NCBI GenBank assembly: GCA_003248775.1
Contig: QFQX01000023.1
Coordinates: 1-64,000 of the forward strand
Origin: Shinella sp.
GTDB lineage: Bacteria; Pseudomonadota; Alphaproteobacteria; Rhizobiales; Rhizobiaceae
Length of the DNA stretch: 64,000 bases
Reading direction: 5' to 3'
The translations under genes were made by a program, and so were the position numbers. Positions 17,536 to 25,208 of this stretch are shown one piece after another. A model generated the notes under the pieces. It worked only from the letters and a program-made list of their open reading frames with translations. It had not been told where the DNA came from and did not search any database. Every line of letters starts with the position of its first letter. Within the stretch, counting starts at the first letter, position 1.

Positions 17536-19325
17536 TAGCTACCAGCCGCATGATCGAGCCGGGTCCAGGACCGCCATTCCAGCCAACCCAAACCAAAATC
17601 CTGCCGGATCTTGAAGTCGATGTTGTCGGTATCGAAGTTCTGCCGGCTGTCGGTGAAGGGCGCTTCATTGCCGCGAAGGAAGACGCGCGTCGCACCGTCC
17701 ATTTTGGCGGGCTCCACCGCAAGCCAGCTCTTGGCAGAGTTGGTCAGGCGGGGTTCAACGATAATCTGGAGCTTGCCAGCAAGCGGGTTGACATCGGCGA
17801 TAGAACTGGCCGTCACGCTGGCGAGGATGCGAACAGCCGTTTCTTCGTAGTCAGAATGGACAAGCCAGTGAGTGGGGTATTCCCCGATCATCACGTCGCC
17901 TTTGCCTTTCCGTTTCGCCATCTTCGAACGGAAACCCATGATGTCGGCGATATAGCTCGCGGCATCCTGTGTGAAGGTCTCGATGTTGCCCCGGCTGGCG
18001 TGAAAGACAGGGTTGCCGTCCGCCATCGCCGGGCCTGCAAAACTCGTCTGCACCAGGAACGCGACCTGCCGGTCAGCGATGTCGGCCGCGAGCCGCTTGC
18101 CGTATTTCTGTCCCATGTTGCCGAGCCGCGCGCCCGCGTTGATCGACAACTCGCGGGTAATGCCGGTCACGCCACCGATTGTGTGGACGAAAACCGTCTC
18201 GCCGCTCTCATCGACATAGGAGGCGCGATAGGTTCCGTTCTCCAGCTTGTCACCAACGGCGAGCGTGGTCCAATCGACCATGCCGACAGTTTCCTTGTTG
18301 AAACTCGCGACCGTCGTACGCCCGAACAATGCTGACACCGGCGAAGCTTGCGCCTCATATTCCCGCCGCATTGAGAGATTGAAAGTTGCACCGGCGATGA
18401 TCGCGTAGTCGCTGGTCGCCGCCGCGTTCCGCCTCACCATGTCGTCAGAAAGACCCGTCAGATTTTCACCGGCGTTGCGAAGTAGGCGCCGAGCGAAAGC
18501 GGCCTCGCCGTCCGCGAAGACGGAAGCCGCCGCGCCCTGCGGCTGTTCGTTGCGGTTCATTGCATCGAAAGCCTCGATGGCGGCACGGCGGAGAACCTGC
18601 GGATTGTCGAGCGTTTCGTCATTGTGATTGGAAGCGGTGCGTACCGTGGGCTTGGCGTTGAGCGTGGCCAGCATGGTCTGCATCTTCTGTTCTGTCGTGG
18701 CATCGGTCGCGAGCACCGCATCGATCACCGTGTCCGCAACGCCGGCCGCTTTCGCGAGGCTGCGGAGCTGCACATCATTTGCTTCCGAGGTATCGTCGTT
18801 TTCGCCCGGAACAGGATTGGCCTGCGGCATTGTCTGATTCCTTATCGTTGAGAGGGGGTCAGCCGGATTGACCACAAGCGAGCCTTCGACCAGCCGTCCG
18901 GCAAGGGCTGTCCGCATTTTCTTGCCCGATACCGGGTCTTTTCCATCGCGCCATTTCGTTACCGCGAAGGCGATCGAGAAAGCCGTCTGCACGCCGTCTT
19001 TGATGTTGGCGGCAAGGGCTTCGTTGTCGGTCCTGCTGGAAAGTGTGGCATCGGCGGTTACTGCGCGGGTGCCGTCCGTCAAGGTTTCGAGACGGAAGTT
19101 CGTCAGTCGCCCGATGGTGTCGCGAACGCTGGTGGAGTGATCAGTCTGCAGAGGCAGACTTTGCGGCAGGCCGGCCGCAAAGAAGCTGTCGATGTCGATC
19201 ACCTCGACATATGCCCCGCGATCTACATTGCCACCGGTGGCGGCAACCACAGTGAAGGTGCGAGTTTCGGGATTGAAGCTGTTCGGGCGGGCCTGCGCCT
19301 GAAACCGGCGAACCGTATGCGTCAT
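17535..19325 (-). CDS. Prohead protease / major capsid protein fusion
   Basis: A 596-residue fusion. Residues about 1-170 are a prohead protease of the HK97 (S78-like) type, with catalytic candidates His63 in LQTDHSTSVRDTIG and Ser117 in VQTAFSIAFAV. Residues about 180-300 are polar and acidic, like a scaffold or linker. Residues about 300-596 resemble the Mu-type major head subunit, with YEAQASPVSALFGRT near its start and LEWRSWTRLDHAAGS at the C-terminus. The head shell, scaffold and maturation protease would be made as one chain and cleaved during assembly. It overlaps the portal gene by 4 bases and the gpW-like gene by 1. Confidence 0.93.
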   Translation of the reverse strand: MTHTVRRFQAQARPNSFNPETRTFTVVAATGGNVDRGAYVEVIDIDSFFAAGLPQSLPLQTDHSTSVRDTIGRLTNFRLETLTDGTRAVTADATLSSRTDNEALAANIKDGVQTAFSIAFAVTKWRDGKDPVSGKKMRTALAGRLVEGSLVVNPADPLSTIRNQTMPQANPVPGENDDTSEANDVQLRSLAKAAGVADTVIDAVLATDATTEQKMQTMLATLNAKPTVRTASNHNDETLDNPQVLRRAAIEAFDAMNRNEQPQGAAASVFADGEAAFARRLLRNAGENLTGLSDDMVRRNAAATSDYAIIAGATFNLSMRREYEAQASPVSALFGRTTVASFNKETVGMVDWTTLAVGDKLENGTYRASYVDESGETVFVHTIGGVTGITRELSINAGARLGNMGQKYGKRLAADIADRQVAFLVQTSFAGPAMADGNPVFHASRGNIETFTQDAASYIADIMGFRSKMAKRKGKGDVMIGEYPTHWLVHSDYEETAVRILASVTASSIADVNPLAGKLQIIVEPRLTNSAKSWLAVEPAKMDGATRVFLRGNEAPFTDSRQNFDTDNIDFKIRQDFGLGWLEWRSWTRLDHAAGS

Positions 19326-20647
19326 GGCGTTTCGGTTTCCTTCTGCTGGGATTTGTTGGAAGAAGCTGCCGCGGAGGCAGGTTGGAATTCATCCGCCTCG
19401 ATCTCTGCGCTGACAGCGGTGAAATCCCGGCCCCGACCTTCGATGACTTCCTTGCGGGACTTGAGGCCAGCCTGCACAAGCGCAATATCCGCGTTGGCTT
19501 CCTTCTCCCGGTCGATCTCCGGCCAGGTCGGCTCGATCCATTTCGGGGAAGGGACCTCGATGTTTCGGCCCTTCAATTGTTCGATGGCGCGCCAGCGATT
19601 GAAGACCGGGAAGAGAAAACCGTCGATCAGCAACACCTTGCGGCGTGTCTCCGCTTTGCGGCGAGCGGTCAGCGCCCCGGCGCGATAGCTGGAGTAGTTT
19701 ACGCCGGACAGGTCGCCGGTCATGTCCTCGTAGGTTACGCCAATGGCGGCAGCGCATTGGTGATAGATCAGTTTCAGGAAGGCAGGCAGATCACCCGCAT
19801 CACCGCCCTGTGCGCTGCTGATCTCCTCTCCAGGGTTCAACCGCACCAGTGCGCCGGGCTCGAGACTGGGGCGTGCGTCGCCAAAAATATCGGAACCGTC
19901 AGGCGATGTCAGAAAGGCGGTGAACAATGCCGAAACTTGAAGCTTCTTCAAACCGGCCTCTGTGGCGACGGAGGCGGTATTGACGGAAGTGAGGATCGGG
20001 GTCAGCGGCGAAATGCCCCGGACCTGTCCAGCATATTCCCGCTCGAACACGTGGATGACATCGCCGGCCTCGAAACGCTGCGATTGCATGATCCGGATGA
20101 AAGGATCATCTGGCGCATTCGGAAGCAGCCAGTAAGCGACCCGGCGATCAAAGGCATCCAGCTCTACCCCTGCAATAATACGGTTGCCATCGCCGAGATC
20201 CTCGTTACGGCTACGGTCAAGCTGCTCAGGGTTCAGCAGATGAACTGCGAACTCCCCGTCAATGACCGTCAGCAGTGCGAGAGCCTCGCCGGTCGTTACC
20301 CAAGAACGAATGGTGGCCTGCTGGAGCGCGGTCAGAGAAAGCAGGCGGGATGGATCAAATCGACCGTTATTAAATTCGGCATCGAGCACCTCGTCTGAGG
20401 TGTTCAGCCGAGTGCCGATTCCAACGACCATACTGACAATAGTCTCCAGCGCCGAAGAGACAACGGGATCGTTCTTTGCCAACCCCGCTACTCGTTGGCC
20501 GACCACCTGCGCGCTTGCAAGCACGTCCCGGTTCGGAGACGGCATACGCGGATCGTCCGGCCAGACCGCTGCTGCGTTCATGCTACGAGCATGATTTGCT
20601 GCGGATTTGTTCTTTCGGCGAATGAACCCGAGCATGTCGAACTCCAT
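19322..20647 (-). CDS. Lambda-type phage portal protein
   Basis: A 441-residue portal of the lambda gpB family, forming the dodecameric DNA entrance at one head vertex. The family pattern is visible in ETIVSMVVGIGTRLN, the RSWVTTGEALALLTV segment, DVIHVFEREYAGQVRGISPL, and the C-terminal YSSYRAGALTARRKAETRR region. GGAGAA lies 8 bases before the ATG at 20647. It overlaps the capsid fusion by four bases and is 3 bases downstream of the regulator-like gene, so the whole head module is one operon. Confidence 0.94.
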   Translation of the reverse strand: MEFDMLGFIRRKNKSAANHARSMNAAAVWPDDPRMPSPNRDVLASAQVVGQRVAGLAKNDPVVSSALETIVSMVVGIGTRLNTSDEVLDAEFNNGRFDPSRLLSLTALQQATIRSWVTTGEALALLTVIDGEFAVHLLNPEQLDRSRNEDLGDGNRIIAGVELDAFDRRVAYWLLPNAPDDPFIRIMQSQRFEAGDVIHVFEREYAGQVRGISPLTPILTSVNTASVATEAGLKKLQVSALFTAFLTSPDGSDIFGDARPSLEPGALVRLNPGEEISSAQGGDAGDLPAFLKLIYHQCAAAIGVTYEDMTGDLSGVNYSSYRAGALTARRKAETRRKVLLIDGFLFPVFNRWRAIEQLKGRNIEVPSPKWIEPTWPEIDREKEANADIALVQAGLKSRKEVIEGRGRDFTAVSAEIEADEFQPASAAASSNKSQQKETETP

Positions 20648-20650
20648 GGA

Positions 20651-21229
20651 TTAGTTCTCCATGGCTTTCGAAAGAGACTGGCCGTCGGTGAGCTGGTCGA
20701 AGAGATGCGAGGCTCTGGAAATGAGAGGCGTCAGATTCAGCAGCGTCGCGCTACCCAACGGCTTGGAGCGATTTGACGCCACTGTTTTCAGCCTTTCAGT
20801 CACTTCATCGAAGGTACCGACGCAGAGGAAGCTGGGCACCTTTTCAAGGCTGTCATCTTCCCCGCCGATGACGCGGCCGACCTTCCCGGACATCGTGAAG
20901 AAACAGGCGAAAATCACTTCCCCGTGTTCAACACGACGGGTGGCCTCCATAGCGAACTGCGGCCAAGCCTCGACACTCAGCTTGGCCGCATCCCGAGATG
21001 TCGACGTCTGAGTGACAAGAGCGTCAGCGATTCCGAGCATGATCGCTTCAACAGGATAATAGCCGAAGGTGTCTACTTCCTCGTCAGCGCGAAGGTTAGA
21101 CGGCTGGGGAGCTGGCCACTCAGGCTTGTCGCCCGGGAGGCGTGGTACCTGATTGCGCCGTGCCAGACTGCGAAAAGCCTGCTGATTAACGTCTGCAAGA
21201 GCGAGATAATGGCGGCGATAGAGAAGCAT
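20651..21229 (-). CDS. Unknown protein heading the head operon; N-terminal HTH candidate
   Basis: A 192-residue protein of no recognised family. The N-terminus (LYRRHYLALADVNQQAFRSL followed by ARRNQVPRLPG) is suggestive of a MerR/AlpA-like winged helix-turn-helix, then a helical body (GYYPVEAIMLGIADALV) and a mixed C-terminal half. The ATG at 21229 has ACGAGG six bases upstream; a GTG at 21256 lies within an operator-like palindrome and is less likely. It is the first gene of the head module and sits just below two TGTGTC-N4-GACACA sites, so it may be an autoregulated control protein. This is inference. Confidence 0.65.
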   Translation of the reverse strand: MLLYRRHYLALADVNQQAFRSLARRNQVPRLPGDKPEWPAPQPSNLRADEEVDTFGYYPVEAIMLGIADALVTQTSTSRDAAKLSVEAWPQFAMEATRRVEHGEVIFACFFTMSGKVGRVIGGEDDSLEKVPSFLCVGTFDEVTERLKTVASNRSKPLGSATLLNLTPLISRASHLFDQLTDGQSLSKAMEN

Positions 21230-21241
21230 GGAAAACCTCGT

Positions 21242-21257
21242 TGTGTCACTTGACACA
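21242..21257. promoter_or_regulatory. Operator-like palindrome 1 (TGTGTC-N4-GACACA)
   Basis: The site reads TGTGTCACTTGACACA, a perfect inverted repeat that extends one base each side. It lies 12 bases upstream of the chosen start of the head-operon regulator-like gene, near the expected transcription start. Confidence 0.7.
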
Positions 21258-21279
21258 AAGGTACGTTAAAATTCGACCT

Positions 21280-21295
21280 TGTGTCAAGCGACACA
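21280..21295. promoter_or_regulatory. Operator-like palindrome 2, overlapping a TTGACA -35 box
   Basis: The site reads TGTGTCAAGCGACACA, sharing both arms with the copy at 21242-21257, 38 bases away centre to centre. On the minus strand its right half contains TTGACA, a consensus -35 element pointing at the head operon. A protein bound here would block or position RNA polymerase. Confidence 0.7.
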
Positions 21296-21306
21296 TATCA
21301 TCGCCT

Positions 21307-21771
21307 TTATTGCTCGCTGACCTTCCGCAGAATGTGCAGCGTGCTGTCGGTGAAATATTCGCGAGGCGAAAGTCGATGTCCGTCCCAAATGATGGCCGCC
21401 CAATAGCCCCAGCATCGGTCCATGTCGCTCCAGAGCCGTTCGACATGAAAGACATCGCGATTTTTGCCATTGTTCCACAGCAACTCATAGTTACCGGGAC
21501 CAGTCCAAGGAACTTTCGGCGGAATGGCCGACACGATGACGCTGCCAGATCCGTGCTTCGTCACCACATATTGACCGGAAGGCGCATCGCAGCCGGGATG
21601 CAGTTCCGCCAAGACGGATTTCAATTGAGCGATACAGGCCCCAACGCGTTCTTCGGCGGTGAGCGTCGGCGCGTCGACAGTAACCGCCGTGGCGGTGGTC
21701 GGTATCGTTGCGGCCATTCCGGCGACGGCAGATTTCAGCAGCTTGCGGCGGTTCAGGTGTTGCAGGTCCAT
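21307..21771 (-). CDS. Tat-signal-like exported protein of the element, unknown function
   Basis: A 154-residue protein. The N-terminus (LNRRKLLKSAVAGMAATI) has twin arginines followed by a hydrophobic stretch and an Ala-rich cleavage region, like a Tat signal. The rest has WTGPGNYELLW and CWGYWAAIIWDGHRL segments and no domain I recognise. It lies between the 60-residue gene and the operators of the head operon. Export of a satellite-encoded protein hints at a lysogenic-conversion or surface function, but nothing in the sequence names it. Confidence 0.7.
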   Translation of the reverse strand: MDLQHLNRRKLLKSAVAGMAATIPTTATAVTVDAPTLTAEERVGACIAQLKSVLAELHPGCDAPSGQYVVTKHGSGSVIVSAIPPKVPWTGPGNYELLWNNGKNRDVFHVERLWSDMDRCWGYWAAIIWDGHRLSPREYFTDSTLHILRKVSEQ

Positions 21772-21785
21772 GGTCCGTTTATCCT

Positions 21786-21968
21786 TTAGATTTCCAGTTC
21801 GCTTTCGAAATCGACATCCTCTTCGCGGTCCACGTCGCCATCGAATTCGTTGAGGAGGTCAATGAGATTTTCGATTGTGGCTTCAATCTGTTGCCGCATC
21901 GCAGGCGTTAGCTCGACAATGCGGACAAAGCTATCCTGTTCGCGAAAATGGTATCCCATCGCGTTCAT
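21786..21968 (-). CDS. Small acidic protein, unknown function
   Basis: A 60-residue protein (MNAMGYHFREQDSFVRIVEL...) with a central amphipathic helix (IEATIENLIDLLNEF) and a very acidic tail (DGDVDREEDVDFESELEI). The start at 21968 has an AGGACAAGG ribosome site; the frame is open to 22013. It is divergent from the XRE regulator and 14 bases upstream of the exported-protein gene. Confidence 0.6.
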   Translation of the reverse strand: MNAMGYHFREQDSFVRIVELTPAMRQQIEATIENLIDLLNEFDGDVDREEDVDFESELEI

Positions 21969-21993
21969 CCTTGTCCTAATGATGAAATCAGTG

Positions 21994-22047
21994 CATTGTA
22001 ACGATAACGGCACGAAGGCCGTACGTCAATACGAAATCGGTACAATG
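21994..22047. promoter_or_regulatory. Divergent regulatory region with inverted CATTGTA/TACAATG sites
   Basis: CATTGTA (21994-22000) and TACAATG (22041-22047) are 7-bp inverted half-sites flanking the promoter region between the minus-strand small gene and the XRE gene. They are plausible operators for the XRE protein. No strong ribosome site precedes the XRE ATG, so leaderless translation is possible. Confidence 0.4.
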
Positions 22048-22049
22048 TA

Positions 22050-22292
22050 ATGATGTTGCCTATTCAGTGCAAAATGGCGCGAACAGCGGTGGGATGGGGA
22101 GTACGAGACTTAGCCAAAGTGGCGGGCGTATCGGTCGATACGGTTTCACGATTTGAGCGAGGCGAGGATCTTTTACCTAGAACGCTTGCCGCCCTCCAAA
22201 GCGCCCTTGAAGCTGCCGGAGTGATTTTCGTTCCGGAAAATGGCGAAGGAGCTGGAGTTAGACTAAGAAAATCCGTAAATGGGGCGAAATAA
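22050..22292 (+). CDS. XRE-family helix-turn-helix regulator
   Basis: An 80-residue single-domain HTH protein. The core VRDLAKVAGVSVDTVSRFER is the classic Cro/C1 helix-turn-helix, and the C-terminal GVIFVPENGEGAGVRLR resembles short XRE proteins widespread in rhizobia. It is the first of five plus-strand genes in the element, opposite in direction to the head, packaging and replication genes, as expected for a maintenance-state repressor. An alternative start is the ATG at 22074. Confidence 0.88.
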   Translation: MMLPIQCKMARTAVGWGVRDLAKVAGVSVDTVSRFERGEDLLPRTLAALQSALEAAGVIFVPENGEGAGVRLRKSVNGAK

Positions 22293-22309
22293 ACTCAAGG
22301 ATTTGCACA

Positions 22310-22471
22310 ATGGAAAACAGAAAAATTGATGCGATCATCAAAGACATTTCCAAGCTTGACAATGAAGAATACATCGTTGTCGCAAAGGAAGTGAATAAGG
22401 GATTAATCGAGAGAGGAATTGTAAAACCAAAAGCAAATCCGCTCGGGCGCCGTTTTCCTTTTCGATTCTGA
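22310..22471 (+). CDS. Small AT-rich protein, unknown function
   Basis: A 53-residue protein (MENRKIDAIIKDISKLDNEE..., ending GRRFPFRF) with an AAGGA ribosome site 8 bases before the ATG. It has alternating charged helices and a basic tail. Base composition is clearly more AT-rich than its neighbours, a sign of different origin. It follows the XRE gene by 17 bases. Confidence 0.6.
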   Translation: MENRKIDAIIKDISKLDNEEYIVVAKEVNKGLIERGIVKPKANPLGRRFPFRF

Positions 22472-22523
22472 CTACCGATAACCTTTAACTTTCCGGAACT
22501 CAGCAAAGATTCGAGGATAAGAA

Positions 22524-22721
22524 ATGACCCAGACTGAAGATTCGAGTGTCGATCCTTGGATTGATGGCGGCGTGACGGTCGGTCAATTGCGGGAGGCATT
22601 GTCGCTCCACCACGACGACTGCACGGTAATTTTCGGTCCGGACACGCAGAGAAATGCCCTGCGGTTCTATCGCGTGAAGAAGCGCGGTGAAGAACTCGTC
22701 CAGATTGAATTCAATCCCTGA
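22524..22721 (+). CDS. Small protein, unknown function
   Basis: A 65-residue acidic protein containing GGVTVGQLREALSLHHDDC, then VIFGPDTQRNALRFYRVKKR. It has a GAGGATAAG ribosome site directly before the ATG. It sits between the XRE gene and the HicBA pair on the same strand. I recognise no family with confidence. Confidence 0.6.
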   Translation: MTQTEDSSVDPWIDGGVTVGQLREALSLHHDDCTVIFGPDTQRNALRFYRVKKRGEELVQIEFNP

Positions 22722-22919
22722 GAAATAGAACGGCTTGCGGAATCACCTGAAAACCGTCGTCACCTACGATGGTTCAGAATGGTAAGGAATTCCCCCACCC
22801 TATTGTCTCAACTGCTGAATTTCCGCAGTTAGAACCATCACAGCGGATTCGAATGCGCATTTTTGTCAGCTTCGCAAAAGCCAGACATACTAAAAATTCA
22901 CTTCCCATCCTCTACATAA

Positions 22920-22935
22920 TATGCGTAAACGCATA
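22920..22935. promoter_or_regulatory. Palindromic operator candidate for hicBA
   Basis: TATGCGT and ACGCATA form a perfect 7-bp inverted repeat separated by AA. A second, imperfect repeat (AATGAGCG with CGCTTATT) lies at about 22940-22959. Both precede the hicB ribosome site, the usual place for toxin-antitoxin autoregulation. Confidence 0.6.
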
Positions 22936-22975
22936 ATCGAATGAGCGAATGCGCTTATTGTCAGGAGTCCATCGC

Positions 22976-23218
22976 ATGAAGCACGTCTCAATCATCGTAC
23001 GGGCCGCGTGGGATGAGGAAGCAGGCGTCTGGGTTGCCACTAGCAACGATATTGACGGTCTGGCCGTTGAAGCCGCGACCATGGAAGAGCTGGAAAAGAA
23101 GGTTCTTGCCGCGGTTACCGATCTGCTGGAATTGAACGGTCCCGCCTCCGATTTGCCCGAAATTCCGGTGCACATCATGGCCGAGCACTTGGCAAAAGTA
23201 CCGAATCCCTGTTTCTAA
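22976..23218 (+). CDS. hicB: HicB-like antitoxin (DUF1902 type)
   Basis: An 80-residue HicB-like protein with the partial RNase H fold pattern (VRAAWDEEAGVWVATSNDID, then GLAVEAATMEELEKKV). It is 7 bases upstream of the hicA-like toxin gene. Such antitoxins bind and inhibit HicA. CAGGAG precedes the ATG at 22976. It lacks an obvious separate DNA-binding domain, so the palindromes upstream may be bound by the HicA-HicB complex or by another regulator. Confidence 0.88.
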   Translation: MKHVSIIVRAAWDEEAGVWVATSNDIDGLAVEAATMEELEKKVLAAVTDLLELNGPASDLPEIPVHIMAEHLAKVPNPCF

Positions 23219-23225
23219 TCCCGCT

Positions 23226-23420
23226 ATGGCGGGATATCTGCGCGAACTGAAAGACCTCTTGACCAAGGCCGGATGTTATTACGTCCGGCCTGGCAAGGGC
23301 GACCACGAAATTTGGTTCAGTCCGATCACCAGTCGCCATTTTACCGTCGATCATGGCGTCAAGTCTCGCCATACTGCTAACGAAACGCTGAAGCAGGCGG
23401 GATTGCCGAAGGCCTTCTGA
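23226..23420 (+). CDS. hicA: HicA-like mRNA interferase toxin
   Basis: A 64-residue dsRNA-binding-fold toxin. The pattern LTKAGCYYVRPGKGDHEIWF contains the family's catalytic histidine region (GDHEIW), and the end HTANETLKQAGLPKAF is typical. HicA cleaves mRNA when free of HicB. The order antitoxin-toxin is the reverse of classical hicAB but common for DUF1902 pairs. Its stop converges on the large terminase gene 3 bases away. It may stabilise the element or act against phages. Confidence 0.9.
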   Translation: MAGYLRELKDLLTKAGCYYVRPGKGDHEIWFSPITSRHFTVDHGVKSRHTANETLKQAGLPKAF

Positions 23421-23423
23421 TCT

Positions 23424-25208
23424 TCATCTCATCCACTTGCTCTTGATCATCTGTGGCGATTGTTCTGATTTTACCACCTCGCCGCGACGCAACTCGTCGG
23501 CGCGCTGCATCCAGTTTATGTTCAGCATCTGGCGAGCCGCGAAGCCGTAAACCGTACAGTCCAGCCCTTCCGCCTGCTTGCCAGCGATACGCTCGAACCG
23601 CCGCGACGGCTGTCCCCGCGCGTAACGCACCACGATCCGTTCGCTGGCAAGCTGTTCGAACCATGATGCCGGAAGGTCGCTGGCAAACCGGATAGTGCTT
23701 CCGCGCGTCAGCCGAGCCACAAGATGGCTCTTGATGCCGTCAACGCCAATCAGGAACAACCGGCCGCGCTGGTTTTTCACCTTCGACATTTCGATCCACG
23801 GCCGGTTGCCCGCCACGCCCTTGCCGGCGAAGATCTTACGGCGGTAGCGCGGAAAGCAAAAGGCATAGACCCGCTCCATGGTCTCGCCGTCACCGCTATC
23901 CACCACGGCCGCATCAAGCCCGATCCGCCCGCCCAGAGCATGGGGCCAGCGTGTCGATAACAGGCTCTCCAACTCGTGCCAGGTTTCTTCATCATGTGGG
24001 TTACCCCAGATCACACGATGGCCCAGCACCAGGCAATTGCCGCCCTCGGTCCAGCCCAGGAATGTGATTTCAAGTCGGTCGCGCTGGACGTCAACGCCGA
24101 CCGTCAAGGCCAGCGCCTCTGCAGGCACCAGGTCGAGGTTGAAGGTTTCGCGCCGGCTGAACAGGTCGTTTTCGTCGAGTTCTTCACCCCCCTCGTTCCA
24201 CCCTTCGGCCAGGATCGTGTTGGTGAACACCTGCAACAATGCCGGATCGTCCTTGGCGGCAAGAAATTCCTTCGCCAGCTTGCCCCAAGAGGCGTTCGCC
24301 AGCAGCGAGACCAGCGCCGTCAGGCGGAAGCCTGCGTGCCCCTTAACGTCGGGCCGTGTGGCCCGCCAGCGGCCGCCGGCGACCATGGCAGGCTTGTGCC
24401 GCTCCTCGATCAGACAACCGCATTCAGGGCAGGCATAGGCGGCCTTCTCGGGCTCGCCTTCCGGCCACTGGATATCCTTCCACCTGATTTCGTTGAAATG
24501 GCCGCACTCCGGACAGGCGACCTCGAAAATTCGCTGATCGGATTGCCCATAGGACCGCAGCACATGGGAGGTATCGGCGAAGACGGGTGTAGAGCCGATG
24601 ACGATCTTGCGATCGGCGAAGGACAGGGTTCGCCGTTCGGCCAACAGAATCGGCGAGCCTTCAGCGCCGTTCTCCATGCCGTCCACCTCGTCACACAATA
24701 GCACACGGACATTGTGCCGGCGAAGATTGCGCGGTGCCTTGGCGGCAACCACCTTCAGCGAGCCGCCCGGGAAGCGGCGATGCAGCAGCGTGTTGCGGTC
24801 TCCGCTTTCTTCCTCGCCCTTCAGCAGCAGTCCGGCCAGTTCCGGCGAGGCGCCGAAGATAGGCTCGATATCGGAAACCATATAGTCGCGGCAATCGGCC
24901 TCTGTCGGCAGCAGGCAGAGGATCGGCGACGGATCGTTGGCAATATAGCCACCAAGCGCGCCGGTCAAAAGCGTGGTGAAACCGACGCGCACCGGTTTGA
25001 CCAGCGTCACCCGCTCGATCGCCGGATCACCGATCGCGTCTGCGATATCGCGCTGGAACGGCCACAGCCGCACGGGGCCGGGCAGCGCCGACACGTCGTT
25101 CGGCAACATGACATTGCGCTCGATCCATTCCGAGAACTTCAGCTTCGGCGGTGGCATCAACGCCGCAAGGGCGCGTCGGCGGATGTTCGCGAGTGTTTCA
25201 CTGGTCAT
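23424..25208 (-). CDS. Terminase large subunit, lambda GpA family
   Basis: A 594-residue packaging motor. The N-terminal ATPase has a variant Walker A (VKPVRVGFTTLLTG) and Walker B (VRVLLCDEVDGM); a Cys-rich segment (CPECGHFNEIRW and CPECGCLIEE) typical of GpA follows, then the nuclease domain (LTVGVDVQRDRLEITFLGW). This family cuts concatemers at cos sites. The ATG at 25208 overlaps the small subunit stop by 11 bases (ATGACCAGTGA). Having its own terminase means the element can direct packaging of its own DNA. Confidence 0.95.
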   Translation of the reverse strand: MTSETLANIRRRALAALMPPPKLKFSEWIERNVMLPNDVSALPGPVRLWPFQRDIADAIGDPAIERVTLVKPVRVGFTTLLTGALGGYIANDPSPILCLLPTEADCRDYMVSDIEPIFGASPELAGLLLKGEEESGDRNTLLHRRFPGGSLKVVAAKAPRNLRRHNVRVLLCDEVDGMENGAEGSPILLAERRTLSFADRKIVIGSTPVFADTSHVLRSYGQSDQRIFEVACPECGHFNEIRWKDIQWPEGEPEKAAYACPECGCLIEERHKPAMVAGGRWRATRPDVKGHAGFRLTALVSLLANASWGKLAKEFLAAKDDPALLQVFTNTILAEGWNEGGEELDENDLFSRRETFNLDLVPAEALALTVGVDVQRDRLEITFLGWTEGGNCLVLGHRVIWGNPHDEETWHELESLLSTRWPHALGGRIGLDAAVVDSGDGETMERVYAFCFPRYRRKIFAGKGVAGNRPWIEMSKVKNQRGRLFLIGVDGIKSHLVARLTRGSTIRFASDLPASWFEQLASERIVVRYARGQPSRRFERIAGKQAEGLDCTVYGFAARQMLNINWMQRADELRRGEVVKSEQSPQMIKSKWMR

